A stretch of DNA of 64,000 nucleotides, taken from the NCBI GenBank assembly GCA_034231615.1, contig CM067310.1, positions 79,501 through 143,500 on the forward strand. The letters run 5' to 3'. Under the pieces are notes generated by a model. The model was not told the DNA's origin. It ran no database searches and worked only from the letters and a program-made list of their open reading frames with translations. Both the position numbers and the translations under genes were made by a program. Below, in pieces: positions 42,656 to 54,599 of the stretch (within the stretch, counting starts at the first letter, position 1; the number at the start of each line of letters is the position of its first letter). The DNA is from Meghimatium bilineatum. Lineage: Eukaryota; Mollusca; Gastropoda; Stylommatophora; Philomycidae.

Positions 42656-43420
42656 TTTATTGTAGTGTGTAGTTTAGTGTGCAAGTTTAATTATAGTGTA
42701 TGAATGTTAATGTGCAAGTTTCATTATAGTATGAAGGTTAGTGTGCATGTTTCATTATAATGTATGAATGTTAGTGTGCAAGTTCCATTATAGTGTATGA
42801 ATGTTAATGTGCATGTTTCATTATAGTATGAAGGTTAGTGTGCATGTTTCATTATAATGTATGAATGTTAGTGTGCAAGTTCCATTATAGTGTATGAATG
42901 TTAATGTGCATGTTTCATTATAGTATGAAGGTTAGTGTGCATGTTTCATTATAATGTATGAATGTTAATGTGCAAGTTTCATTATAGTTGAATGTTAGTG
43001 TGCAAGTTTCATTATAGTTGAATGTTAGTGTGCAAGTTTCATTATAGTATGAAGGTTAGTGTGAAAGTTTCATTATAGTATGAAGGTTAGTGTGCAAGTT
43101 TCATTATAGTATGAATGTTAATGTGCAAGTTTCATTATAGTATGAAGGTTAGTGTGCAAATACATTATAGTGTATGAATGTTAGTGTGCAAGTTTCATTA
43201 TAGTATGAAGGTTAGTGTGCAAGTTTCATTATAGTATGAATGTTAGTGTGCAAGTTTCATTATAGTATGAAGGTTAGTGTGAAAGTTTCATTATAGTATG
43301 AAGGTTAGTGTGAAAGTTTCATTATAGTATGAATGTTAATGTGCAAGTTTAATTATAGTATGAAGGTTAGTGTGCAAATACATTATAGTGTATGAATGTT
43401 AGTGTGCAAGTTTCATTATA
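42656..43420. repeat. 31-bp minisatellite, left part
   Basis: Units are AGTGTGCAAGTTTCATTATA plus GTATGAAGGTT, with 28-33 bp variants (GTTGAATGTT, TGTATGAATGTT). It stops at TA, the mariner target, and resumes at 44318. Confidence 0.94.
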
Positions 43421-44317
43421 CAGGGTGACACAAAAAAAAGGTCATCACCAAAAAACGAATACCTTCCAAAATTGTATTTAGATTGACACAAAACTTTAGC
43501 TACATTAGGTCAAGCCTGTGTAGCAGACATCTCCAAAGCAAGTCTGTACAACAAAAACTCTTTGTTTCACAGGCGCTCCAAAATTTGCTCCAAAATGAGC
43601 TCCCCGAAGCTCAATGAGCTCACGTGAACTCGAAGAACAATATCTTCTGGGGGTAGCACACCTCCAGAGCACTGTCTGCAAAGGCCATTACACTCGGTGA
43701 AGTGCACTGCCTGGGTCGCTATCTCCAAACATGGCATCATTGGACCATTCTGGTTCGAGGGCGACTTCGAGCGGTCTGTGACAATCACCACCGAGCGATA
43801 TGTCCAGGTGCTTGGCAAATTCTGGACAGCACTTGGTCGATGGAAAGAAGTCGTGAGGGTCCTCCAGTGGTTCCAGCAGGATGGTGCCACCCCCACACCT
43901 CAAACGAATCATTGGCATGGCTACAGCAGCATTTCTCTGACTGACTGATCAGCTGCAGGTGTGACCCGGAGTGGTCGCCGCATTCACCAGAATTGAACCC
44001 CCCCAGATTTTTATCTTTATTTAAGGACAGGGTATATGACAACAACCCCCAGACTATCCCTGACCTGAAGGCAGCAATCAAGCAGCAATAAGAGTGATCC
44101 CAAGGAAGGAATGTGGGAGGGTCATCGAGAACGTTGCCCGCTGGATCCATTGGAGCAAATTTTGGAGCACCAGTGAAACAAAGAGTTTTTGTTGTACAGA
44201 CTTGAAACTTTGGAGATACAAGCTTAACCTAATGTAGCTAAAGTTTTGTGTCGACCTAAATAAAACTTTGAAAGTTATTCATTTTTTTATGATGACCGTT
44301 TTTTGTGTGTCACCCTG
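43421..44317 (+). mobile_element. mariner/Tc1-type DNA transposon, 897 bp, internally deleted
   Basis: TA flanks both ends. The termini CAGGGTGACACA...GGTCATCA are inverted, and inverted similarity extends about 145 bp inward (43421-43571 against 44172-44317). Inside, the plus strand encodes KCTAWVAISKHGIIGPFWFE, WFQQDGATP and SPHSPELNPPDFYL-like blocks of a DD34D transposase in mixed frames. The N-terminal DNA-binding half is missing, so the copy is non-autonomous. Confidence 0.9.
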
Positions 44318-44430
44318 TATTATAAATGTTAGTGTACAAGTTTCATTATGAAGGTTAGTGTGAAAGTTTCATTATAGTATGAATGTTAATGTGCAAGTTT
44401 CATTATAGTATGAAGGTTAGTGTGTGCAAG
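44318..44430. repeat. 31-bp minisatellite, right part
   Basis: About three to four units of the same type as 42656-43420 continue after the mariner. Diverged pieces (GTGAAGGTCATTGTGCGAG near 44545) may be older units. The following single-copy sequence to 45100 shows nothing recognisable. Confidence 0.9.
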
Positions 44431-45102
44431 ATGATGACAAACATTCTCAGTCATTCCCAGTATTTAATGGTGTTAAATATTGATGCCCCAAATTTGTATG
44501 TTCAGAAACATTTATTGTTATGGTTTTCAATTTTTGTGACAGTGTGAAGGTCATTGTGCGAGTTGATGATGAATATTCTCATGAATTCCCAGTGAATAAA
44601 TGTGTTACAACGATGATTCATTCTGGCTCCATGGTATTTAGTAATTTGTTGTGGACTATGCTAGGTGACAAAAATCTATGCAGACTGAAGTCATTCAAAA
44701 CCACAACAAACATTCTTCATATCCACTTGTTTACTTGTTGCTACCAGTCAGTGCTACAGTGTGGAAAATATGGACCTTTTTTGCTTTGTCCATTACTGAT
44801 TTTTTTACTTTAACCTAAAAACATCCACAAACAGTAGTAATCCACCAACCAAAACCAAACACCCACTGCACTGAATCCTTCATTATAGTTCAAGGTCAAA
44901 AATCTAGTAATGCAAACAAATTTCTGTACCTTGCAGCACTCTATCTTAGAGCACAATAATTTACGAGCAAGTTACCTTGATGATTGCTCATGCCCAAGCA
45001 GATTTTGGGGAGTATTCATGCAAATATTTTAATCCAGTGGGGTCTCAGCTTTGAAACGAAACTCAAGGTCTTGGTTTGCCTTCATTGTTATATGTAGCAG
45101 AG

Positions 45103-45325
45103 TCATGGACTATCTATGCCAGATAGTAGATGTGGTCGCCAATAAACACTGGCCTCCGGTGATGCTTTCTTTTCCATCATTTCGTCATAGCTTTTCCTGT
45201 GCACCGATAGCAAATGGGTCTGCATTGATGATGTTGAGAAGTCTTTAGGGTAATCTGATCGTCCACACGATAACTGTTTGTCACACAACTTACATATTAC
45301 CTTCCCTGAATCATCATCTTAACCT
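45103..45325 (-). mobile_element. BED-finger fragment of hAT type
   Basis: The minus strand encodes GKVICKLCDKQLSCGRSDYP, KDFSTSSMQTHLLSVHRKSY, a C-x2-C...H-x4-H BED zinc finger as found at the N terminus of hAT transposases and their domesticated ZBED relatives. No catalytic domain, inverted ends or 8-bp duplication were found. A host exon is unlikely because it is antisense, isolated and not followed by conserved sequence. Confidence 0.65.
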
Positions 45326-45559
45326 TGAGTAATCCCAAACGGCACTGTATGACTTAGATTTGATGCCATTTTATTTTATTGGCAACACCAAAGAAAATTA
45401 CAAAAATATGAAATATTCAAGTCCCCAAACTTATGAAGTAATGTGCTATTAAAATTCAAAATGCATGTTTATTTCTTAAAATTCTTATTTACATCAGCAA
45501 GAAATAGTAAACCGGAAATGCTACTGTGTTATTGCCTAAAATTCAGCTTGGCCTCATGA

Positions 45560-46403
45560 AACATGTACAGAAAATTCATGCAACTAGGCAACACAAATCA
45601 GGCAACACAAATGCCGGAGCCAAAATCCGGTACACTTCTAGTAGTAATATCACTTAGCAGAGAATGGTGTCCCACAACTGTGGAGAAAGATGTCCAGACT
45701 TTAGTCAGTGAGAATGCCAAAGAAGGGTACGTGATTATATACACAGATGGATCTGTGATTAGATATGTTTGCAGTGCTTGGGCCTTCACAGCTCAGTTCG
45801 TAGGTAAAACCATCAGGGAGGAGAGTAGGGCCTTTGCAGTCACTACGAGTAGTATGACCATGGGGACTATAGCAGTGACCAGGGCATTTTAGTGGGTATG
45901 CACACAGAAGGTAACACAGGTCAGCATCTTGAGTGACTGTGTATGATCAGGAAGGTACAAGTGGGTCTCATTAGCAAACAGTGAATTGAGGCCGTGAGAA
46001 AGGCGAGGCTGAAAGTGGTTACATTTATTTTCATGATGGGGCATGTGGACTCATGAGGCAATGAAAGAGCAGATCAACTAGTGTCATGCACGATTGTGGC
46101 ACAGTGTGATGGGGCAATGGATCGAGCTGATATTTTGAACTCCTTAAGAGATATAGCATGCGAGAGTGAGACTAGTGTGGATGATGATTCCTTTTCAATG
46201 GCCAGGATTAAAGATCAGGGTTTAAAATGCAGTGTTACTAGAAGTGAACATTTTGGAGGGCACAGACGAATAATGGCCAACCAGCATAGGGCAGGTACTG
46301 TCAGCAGAAGTGTAATGGCAGATACACCCAAGGAGAGATCAGAGCAGCTATGGACGTGTCCAGTTTGCAGTGATGATGATCCTACGACTAACTAACTAAC
46401 TAG
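45560..46403 (+). mobile_element. LINE family C, RNase H end with (ACTA)n tail
   Basis: It encodes GYVIIYTDGSVIRYVCSAWA (first RNase H aspartate), TMGTIAVTRAF, then GHVDS.GNERADQLV and the C-terminal EQLWTCPVCSDDDPTTN. The element ends in ACTAACTAACTA (46384-46403). One stop interrupts the frame near 45890, and it is 5'-truncated. Confidence 0.85.
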
Positions 46404-46504
46404 AAGTTTAAGAATGAAGTAGAATTTTTTTAAATACATTAAAGTCTTGCATGTATTTCTATTGTGTTTTTATCTGATGATTATTCAAAGGTTTCTGTTA
46501 CCAG

Positions 46505-46749
46505 GTATGATTTCAGAGAAGTTTATCCTTGAACCTAAAGATCCTCGCACTGGCAAGAGAACAGATAGTCTATACACACAGTTCAGACGTCTTATGTCAG
46601 AAAAACTTGGTTACCCAAGCATCAACAACATTGACATTGTCACCTTATTAGACAGAAATAGCTACTTGGAGGTTAGATTTGCTGCCCATGGATCTCCGTA
46701 TGTTTCCCCTGCACAAGCTGAGAGTGCAATTATTATGAATATGGAAGAG
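46505..46749 (+). CDS. CadN: DN-cadherin exon 13 (non-chordate cadherin region)
   Basis: The acceptor is gttaccag at 46504. Two bases complete glycine; then MISEKFILEPKDPRTGKRTD, SLYTQFRRLMSEKLGYPSIN, NIDIVTLLDRN and EVRFAAHGSPYVSPA. The block corresponds to the membrane-proximal non-chordate cadherin domain of DN-cadherins (compare the fly wording DVRFSAHGSPYYKP). It ends in phase 0 at gag|gtaaac. The intron before it is the longest in the window (9.7 kb). Confidence 0.94.
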
Positions 46750-47095
46750 GTAAACTGATGGAAAAATTAGCTAAAGATTTGTTTCATTATTCGATACTCA
46801 TGTATTCCCTTTGACAGGCACATTTGTAGACTTACCTAGTATGTGCTGATACCTTCATTAATAGCACCTTTCAACATCAATTGTAGGAGTTTGGCATTTA
46901 ACTGTGCATTTCTCATGCATCAAATCCTCAACCTGAAATTACCTTCCAATCCATCGGCAAGCAAGGTCTTGTATTTTTACTTTTCTTCACCATTGCGTAT
47001 ATTTACCAGAAAAAGTAGGTCAGCCGGCCTTGTGCTTTACCATTGTAGCTCCATTGCCACTGAGTCGACTCAAGTACACTACACTGCCCTCTAAC

Positions 47096-47480
47096 GTGTG
47101 TTACCTTTTTCCAGATTCGGTGTGTACTCATAAGATCACTGTATGTTAGGAACATTGACATTGGTCACCCCTGCAATGTTTCTGATTTTTAAACCGGCCA
47201 AGTTGGAATGCACTAATAAGCTGACAGTTATGTAGGCTGTAATGGCGGAACGGTTTCAGAGATTTTTCCCTCATTCTCTCGGCAGGCAATTCTCATTCCA
47301 TCTACAGCATCCATGGTCATGAGCCTAAAAGTGTTAGCCAGGAATACAGCAAGAGTAGCTGTATTTCTGTTTCTAGGGTGCACCACAAGGAGGTACTTTT
47401 ATGATCTTGGTTATCTGCTAACCCTGGGTCTGCACGAGCGCTATGCGAGACCCTTTGCACCCATGCAAATTATCCACATT
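47096..47480 (-). mobile_element. Non-coding interspersed repeat, family E (copy 2, inverted)
   Basis: Its minus strand reproduces 9058-9420: GGGTCTCGCATAGCGCTCGT, CAGATAACCAAGATC, GTGGTGCACCCTAGAAAC, and at the other end CAGATTCGGTGTGTACTCAT on the plus strand. The unrelated 340 bases before it (46755-47095) show no feature. Confidence 0.7.
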
Positions 47481-47929
47481 GTGCATATTTCCATTGTAAC
47501 TATGCCTGTCATCGTCAATGTACATATGAATAATATCCTCCAATGTGAAAATAATGTGTCAAAACTCCACAAATTATTTTTTAAAAATCAGTCAGACATA
47601 ATATTGCCACGATGTAAATATGCAGAGAAAGCATGAACTTTGACCTATTCAAAGGTCACGGCCAGGTATTAACCCAACGCAAACTAGAAATGTAATATCA
47701 ATATCAACAAACAAGTATAAAAATGAGCTCTGCTGCAACTGTAGTTGTTTACTAGTAGAAGCGACACATGGTGACTGTAAGGGGGATATTGCTAATATGA
47801 TTTTGAAGGAAGCAGGACTGTTCCTAAGTACTAAAAGACACTGAACATGAAAGCATTTCCTTAATATGATTTTGCAGAAAGCAGGAATGTTTGCTCAGAA
47901 TTGAGAGACTAACAGTGTCTTTTGTCAAG

Positions 47930-48140
47930 GATCTCCCTTCCATAGTAGCTGAGCTGTTCACTTTGTGCTAGGAGATCACGCGTTTGAATCCTGCTCACAT
48001 CTTGTTTATAAAGTGGATCTTTTCAGAGATCTCTGGGGAATATCACTTCATGTATGGAGTGCGTTCTATGAGTGGTACTTTCAGCAAAAACTGAGTGGCT
48101 CGGAGTACATATAGGTTAACCTGAGCACAGTGAAGTCAAT
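47930..48140 (+). mobile_element. tRNA-derived SINE
   Basis: ATAGTAGCTGAGCTGTTCAC (A box) and GCGTTTGAATCCTGC (B box) lie about 40 bases apart, followed by a 130-bp body containing GCAAAAACTGAGTGGCTCGG. This is standard RNA polymerase III promoter architecture. The body differs from the SINE at 17735-17960. Confidence 0.7.
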
Positions 48141-48224
48141 CCTCTATACCTCTTTTGAGGGAGAATAATGTTCTACAAAGGACTTGTCACATAGAAAAAG
48201 ACATTTATATGCATGATTAGTTCT

Positions 48225-48495
48225 TATACTCTCTAACAATCTATGTGTTGTCAGGTCCTGAAAGAAAGCAAGAAATTGAGACTCCATGCATGTCATAAGA
48301 GGTGATTAAGTAGGTTTGGGAATGGAGTTGACTGCTCTGTCCTGTAGATCAAAGTAACCCAAAAAACATACTGAAGTTGGATGTGTCAGGCTGAAAGGTA
48401 TAGATATCTCATCCAAACTGTAAATCATGAATTGCAGTCTTTGGAATAAATCCTGCTAGCCAGCAGGAGTTTGAGAGCGCATGCAGAAGAAGGAG
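48225..48495 (+). mobile_element. SINE-like repeat (GAA-tailed family)
   Basis: It is the longest visible copy of the family: GTGATTAAGTAGGTTTGGG, AATGGAGTTGACTGCTCTGT, GGATGTGTCAGGCTG, AAACTGTAAATCATGAATTG, CCTGCTAGCCAGCAGGAG and GCAGAAGAAGG. It ends about 80 bases before exon 14. Confidence 0.7.
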
Positions 48496-48576
48496 GCACT
48501 CTATAAATATATATTTCATATGTGTACATTGTGTTCAGACATACACAAATTTCATAGCTTATATTTTAATTTGCAG

Positions 48577-48842
48577 TTTGAAAACTTGGGCATAAAGATC
48601 TTGCCACTACCCATTGATGAGTGCCAAGATGAGATTTTCGAAGGTGGCTGTTATAACAAGTTGAAGGTGACAGGAAATCCAGTGACTGTTAATGCTAACG
48701 GCACAAGCTATGTTGGTGTTGAGGCTTATCTTGTCGCCACAGAGGGTTGTGAGGCAGACATACTCATGGAGAGTGACGGCTGCACAGGAGACTATTGTTT
48801 TAATGGTGGTACTTGCAAGCAAGATAACTGGGGCACAATTTC
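48577..48842 (+). CDS. CadN: DN-cadherin exon 14 (non-chordate region end, EGF start)
   Basis: It starts after aatttgcag (48576) in phase 0: FENLGIKILPLPIDECQDEI, FEGGCYNKLKVTGNPVTVNA, an N-glycosylation sequon NGTS, GVEAYLVATEGCEADI, then the EGF start DGCTGDYCFNGGTCKQDNWG. Cysteine spacing (C-x4-C-x5-C) is that of an EGF module. It ends in phase 2 at tc|gtaagt. Confidence 0.95.
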
Positions 48843-48954
48843 GTAAGTAAACCAGCTTTTCTTTAACAAATTTACTACGAATATACCATGTTTTTTGTGG
48901 AGCATTAGAGTCACATTTCTCACTCCATTTCTGGTTTGGTCCATTATTTTTAGA

Positions 48955-49790
48955 ATGTGTCTATGAATGCTGTGTACAGGTCAGTTTTGTTCTTGAAATT
49001 GTTCTTGAAGTTGTCTTTCAGCAAAGACCATATCAGTTGTTCCATGTTAGTTTCTGAAACAACATTGGCTTTCGGGTTATAATCCTTCATAAAGATGAGA
49101 TGTAAAACATTTCGAAAAGACTCGCAAATATCTTCCCTGCGATGGACAGTAGAGAAATGCTTTGATGGTTATTACAGGACTGGAGGTTCCCTTTATGTTT
49201 ATACAGGAGTATAATTGTTGCACCCTTGAAATTTGGTGGAACAGTTTCACTTTTTCATGACTGTTGGAAAATCATAACTATTAATTTAGATTGGTATTGA
49301 GTAAGAGCCAGGTGTTTTTCCACTAGCAAGTTGGTGAATTGTTATTCGAGCTTCCTCCAAGGTGCCACCTAGCACTTCATTGAGAGGAACCTGCAGTAGT
49401 TAGTTGATAGCCTCTTGATTTATTGATGATGTATTATTCAAAATGTTCTCGAAGTGTTTCACCCAGAAGTGAAGAATTTTATCTTTCTCTACAATTAATT
49501 GTGTTTCATTTACATTATCCCACTCAAATCCAAACTTTCTTAAATTGCCCACTATTTATTCAATCTCAAAATTGCTGTTTACGCCAAATTTTAAGAGTGA
49601 TTTAAATTGTTTCTCCCCACTGTTTACTGTTTCCATGTGAGCAGAAATGTTAAATTTAGCCCTCATGTGACTAAGTAATGGTGGCTTACATAGCAGTTTA
49701 CTGATCGTTTCTAACAGTTGTAGTTTCCAAGCTGCAACAGGTTTATAATGACCTTCAATTTTCTTCAAAACGTGGTCAGAATGGACCTAA
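48955..49790 (-). mobile_element. LINE family F, pre-RT and RT start
   Basis: On the minus strand: HFENILNNTSSINQEAINQL, LNEVLGGTLEEARITIHQLA, SGKTPGSYSIP, then FKGATIILLYKHKGN and ISLLSIAGKIFA. These are the region before the RT and its first motifs in the animal LINE family whose C terminus lies at 27955-28710. Stops and frame changes are numerous. Confidence 0.75.
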
Positions 49791-51065
49791 TTATGATGTG
49801 GATGATGTTGATAGGCAATTTGTTTAAATGGAATTTTAGAGAACAAGAATGAATCAGACGTTAATGGGGAATTAGTTAAGTATTTAGGAGTTGAATGTAA
49901 TGAAATCTTTTTGTAGTGTAGACCTAATTATTGGCATGCTTCTCCCCCCTAAAACCGCCACACCCTAGACCTAGTAATGACTGAGAATAGTCAACACAGC
50001 TGGTCTATGTCAATATTGATCAATTTTATGAGAAATCAGTTCTTGCAAATGACATTCATCCAGATTACTTTACTTTTGATTAGGTCTAGGCCTATCTTTC
50101 ATTATATCTATATGAGTCGATCTTTGAGGTAAGCACAGAACAAACCCGCAATGTGCATCAAAATTTTCTTAAAAATGAGATCCTACTTGGAAACCTGTTT
50201 TGCCAGATAATATCAGGGACTTTATTTATGTGAACTAGGCCTATTATGTTTGCTAATGTGACTGCAGTTACAAGTGTATTGTCCAGTAATATATTTGAAA
50301 GTATAAACAAATATTTTCATCTCAATGATAACTCCAAATTCATGCCATGAGAACAAGATGGAAATGATGCAAAAATACTAGCATTAATGAAGCTATGATA
50401 CATTTTACAGGCAGACTCCAATTCAAACAGTAGACCTATATGAACCACAAAATCCAGGGAATACAAATTTTGTGCACTGCCAATTTTCATTCTGAATATC
50501 TCTATAAATTGTAGGTGTATGCTCGATGACAAAAGAAAACAAACTTATGCACATGGCTTTCTTCTCTACACTTCTTCTCATCCTCCCGCGTGTCGCAACT
50601 CTCTGCCGTACTCCCAGTACACACTTTCACTGGTGAACAATATTAAACTTGATTATGATAAGAACATTGACAGAAGACATACTGAAATGGACAAACCAAG
50701 AAGAAATTTGTGTGTTCTAGGACAAATGGAAAAATTTGGAGATATTTGAACTGCGACATTTCTTTGGAGTTTTGCTTTTGACTAGCGTGTATTAGTCAAA
50801 ACACAAATCCATTGGTCTACTTTGGAATGAGGAACATGGTCGTACAATATTGTCAAAGGTCGGCAGCGAAACAGATTCACTGATAATTCTAGATGTCTGC
50901 GATTTGATAATGTCCAAGAGACACAAAAACAAGAAAGAAGAAATAAATTAGAGCCAACAAAGCAAGTATTAATAACTGGGTGAAACAAATTTACACAACT
51001 GCTATGTTCCATTATGCAATATAACAGTTAATGAGCAATTAGTTACCTTAAGCTGACAATGTCCT
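49791..51065 (+). other. Intron 14 interior, no feature recognised
   Basis: This 1.3 kb of AT-rich sequence has no long open frame with family resemblance and no tandem repeat that I can see. Small frames (for example 50519-50749) have no recognisable motif. Confidence 0.6.
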
Positions 51066-51067
51066 TA

Positions 51068-51705
51068 AGCTTTCACTGATGTTGCAGCACTGACATTATA
51101 TTGTCTGAAGAAAGTTTGCTTTCACTGATGTTGCAGCACTGACATTATATTGTCTGAAGAAAGTTTGCTTTCACTGATGTTGCAGCACTGACATTATATT
51201 GTCTGAAGAAAGTTATCTTTCACTGATGATGCAGAAATGACATTTTATTGTCTGAAGAAAGTTATCTTTCACTGATGATGCAGCAATGGCATTATATTGT
51301 CTGAAGAAAGTTTGCTTTCACTGATGATGCAGCAATGACATTATATTGTCTGAAGAAAGTTATCTTTCACTGATGATGCAGCAATGACATTTTATTGTCT
51401 GAAGAAAGTTATCTTTCACTGATGATGCAGCAATGGCATTATATTGTCTGAAGAAAGTTTGCTTTCACTGATGTTGCAGCAATGACATTTTATTGTCTGA
51501 AGAAAGTTATCTTTCACTGATGATGCAGCAATGACATTTTATTGTCTGAAGAAAGTTATCTTTCACTGATGATGCAGCAATGGCATTATATTGTCTGAAG
51601 AAAGTTTGCTTTCACTGATGATGCAGCAATGACATTATATTGTCTTAAGAAAGTTTGCTTTCACTGATGTTGCAGCAATGACATTATATTGTCTGACAAA
51701 ATGAA
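51068..51705. repeat. 49-bp minisatellite, about 13 units
   Basis: Units are TTTCACTGATGATGCAGCAA, TGACATTATATTGTCTGAAG, AAAGTTATC, with TTGC/TATC and TTGC/ATGC alternations arranged in alternating blocks. Confidence 0.94.
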
Positions 51706-51759
51706 AATTAGTTGTTCTTCTTAGTACATTGCATGATCATCCAGACATGAATCAAGATT

Positions 51760-52800
51760 ATGAGGCCAAAAAACCACTGCTCTTTGCGGACCCAGGGTTA
51801 GCTGATAACCAAGATCCCAAATGTACCTTCTCATGGTGCACTCTGGTAACAGAAATACAGCGGCTCATGCTGATTCTGGCTAAAACATTTGGGGATCGTG
51901 TCTGTGAATGTGGAGGTAGCAGATGGAAAGAGATTTGACTGCAAAACTACAAGCAATATCTGACACCTCTGCACCAACACATGCAGTCAACACTGAAGCT
52001 AATCAGTACGGCAGAAGCATTTGAGGGGCGGCCTATGCAGATGTTACAAAGTAGGCAGATGTTATGAGAAATATAAAGAATTGGTGCATCAGTCACCATA
52101 AGAATAGCTCAATGAGTACACTGTGAGGGAAGCACAGCGCTAGAGGGCAGCATCATGTACAAAGAGAAAAGAAAACGTTTCAGGGAAATCGGAACTAAAG
52201 TATTGTTTGCTCGAAACAAGCTTCTAGTTACCAGTGACTGCAGCCTGGGCCCAACTCTAGTGTCGAGTTCTTCCTATACCAGAATCATGCTGTGGAGAGA
52301 AAAGGTTCAGTACCCAATGGGCACAGGCACAGCCACCCAAGGCAACAAGCACTGTTCAGCTCTAGAACAAAAAGCTAGTCCCTGACGCTACATATATGTG
52401 TATAGACTTGGACTGGGACGAGGGGTTCATGATGCTGGTGAACAACACTTCAGTTAAGAGGGTGAATGCATCAGAATCCAACTCTTCTGTTGAGTTCTTC
52501 GTAAACCGGAACCAAGCACGCGGATGAGAAAAGGTACCCGATAGGCACAATACGTCTAATTATACGAAACAAGTTCACTGGCTGCGAAATACCTCGTGTA
52601 AGACAGGCATGAAGGACAAACTGTCTCAGCATAGAATCAGCACACATTTGCTGCCTGGCAACAGATAGGAAGGCTGTCACAGGCTAGGGTAGATCACCCG
52701 AAATGTCAAGGCATGCAGAAAGTGGCTGTTCTGAGCCTACAAGGCGCGTAAAGGTGGTACAACATAACTACGCTCCCAGCGGAAATCACATGAATATCCA
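51760..52800 (+). mobile_element. Non-coding interspersed repeat, family E (copy 3)
   Basis: CCCAGGGTTAGCTGATAACC, AAGATCCCAAATGTACC and ATGGTGCACTCTGGTAACAG match 9090-9160. The right part (52190-52560: GCTCGAAACAAGCTTCTAG, CTATACCAGAATCATGCT, GGGACGAGGGGTTCATGATG) matches the inverted copy at 55130-55330. Repeated internal phrases (AGAAAAGGTWCMCRAT..GGGCACA) suggest a modular structure. Confidence 0.65.
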
Positions 52801-53447
52801 TGTTGATTACAATGGAGCGAATGCAACAAAACACAGTAAAACAATTGCTCTCTGCTCATAGTGCTGTGATATCTTCTGAAAGGACTGAGTACATTTGGTC
52901 TCTGCTCATAGTTTTTATTGGTTATTTTTTATCCCCAAGGAATTACAATGAGATGTTTGTTTCCCATGTACAGTTGGGGAGTGTTTTTTTTTATACCTAG
53001 AAGTTTTCAATTTTCATGCATGCAGTGCTTTGAGATGAAACCTCCTACTCAGAGGGGTGTGTCTGTGTGTGTATATAGAATGCATGTTTCATCATTTTGT
53101 ATGCAGACATCCAATCACATACAACCTATAACAATTGGTGATATCAGAGCTGTTCACTTTTGACTACACATCTCATATGACTGCAAGGTTTCAATATGGA
53201 CATGATATTGGTTCAATTAACCATTTCAATTTCCCGCCACAGACAGTTGTGCATCCGGACTGTTTGCAAAGTCATGACAACATATATTAGGTTTGAATAC
53301 TGCATAGAAAATCATTACAGCCAAAGAAAATGATACATCATACATCATGATAAATGGAATGTACTACAAACTTTTTTCAAACTAAATATACCATACTTGA
53401 ATTGACTTGGTTGTGGTTCATGAATTTTTGCAATATTATTCTGCCAG

Positions 53448-53640
53448 TTGTGAATGCCCAGTTAACTTTGATGGTCCAAGGTGCCAGCAGCGTCGACATC
53501 ATTTTGATGGTGCAAGTGTTGCCATGTACAGAGCTCTACAACAGTGTAAGAACTCACAGACCAGTATAGAATTTATCACCAATCAAGAGAATGGGATTAT
53601 TCTATACAATGGCCCTCTAGTTGATATTGATCCATTAGAG
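53448..53640 (+). CDS. CadN: DN-cadherin exon 15 (EGF end, laminin-G start)
   Basis: The acceptor is attctgccag at 53447. One base completes serine; then CECPVNFDGPRCQQRRHHFD closes the EGF module (C-x-C-x8-C), followed by laminin-G sequence ASVAMYRALQQCKNSQTSIE, FITNQENGIILYNGPLVDID. The FxTxxxNGIILYNGP phrase is diagnostic of laminin-G. It ends in phase 0 at gag|gtaagt. Confidence 0.95.
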
Positions 53641-53945
53641 GTAAGTTGTATTTATAATTAAATAAAAGGGAGACCTCAGTCTTATCTACCATATGGTACA
53701 TAAATGTCATTAAATATATATAAAATTAGTTCAATTTTATATATTTTCACCCCAAGGATATACATGGAATCATCCTTCTGGTATTCTTTTTCTTCTGTGA
53801 TCAATTGTTTAAACATCCTGTCCAATATTCCTCATGTATAGAGCGATTTCTTTTAGATCATCTTAGGTTCCCCACCACTTGCTTTGCAAAGAAGCCCTTG
53901 TGGACCAGATTGTCATTCTGTGAACAGTGTAACTGGGACAATCCT

Positions 53946-53984
53946 ATTTGGTCCCTGCCAATTACTCTATGGCAGGGACCAAAT
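53946..53984. other. Perfect 15-bp hairpin in intron 15
   Basis: ATTTGGTCCCTGCCA (53946-53960) and TGGCAGGGACCAAAT (53970-53984) are exact reverse complements separated by nine bases. A further CAGGGACCAGCAC block follows at about 53996. The stem is short for a pre-miRNA. It could be a piece of a palindromic transposon end. Confidence 0.85.
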
Positions 53985-54599
53985 TGTGAATTTTGCAGGG
54001 ACCAGCACTCGTTGAATGACATTTTGACGCTTGCAGTGTGGTGCATGGATTCAACTGTGTAGCTTAAATGCCTGTTTTCAAATTCCATACCTCATGATCC
54101 GGATTCTTGAGACTTCGACTGTGGGGAAGTAGGGAATATGATAATGCACATAAAAGCTGGTTTTCAGGAAAACCTGCAGATTCACTTTTTGTGTAGAATA
54201 CAAGAACAAATTGTAATGTCAAAAATGTTCTCGCTGTGACTACATCGTAATGCAATTAGGAGTCCCTTCTGGTATTAAAAACTGGACATAATTAAACATT
54301 TCTATCCCCAAACAAGCAGCTGAGAACAGATGTGCATGGCTACATTGTTTTTATTTATCTTTCCAAAATGGCATCAAGAGTTATGGGATTGATGATGAGA
54401 TTCTGTCATAGGTTTCAAGTGTCCAAAATTTTATCTTCTTCTTTGTTTACTTTATCAACATTTCGGTTTTTTCGGTCTCTTTTTTTTATTTTTTGAGGAT
54501 ATTTTATTGATTGTTTTTGCTTCTGTTAGCATATGCCAAACTTCTTTTTGTCATGTCTCATTTGTTAAAATATCTAATCAGTCAAGATGTGATTGCCTG

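Noticed and set aside
46843-47094. An 83-codon frame just downstream of exon 13
   Set aside because: It lacks recognisable motifs, is not flanked by plausible splice sites in the cadherin phase and lies in intronic sequence next to repeat E.
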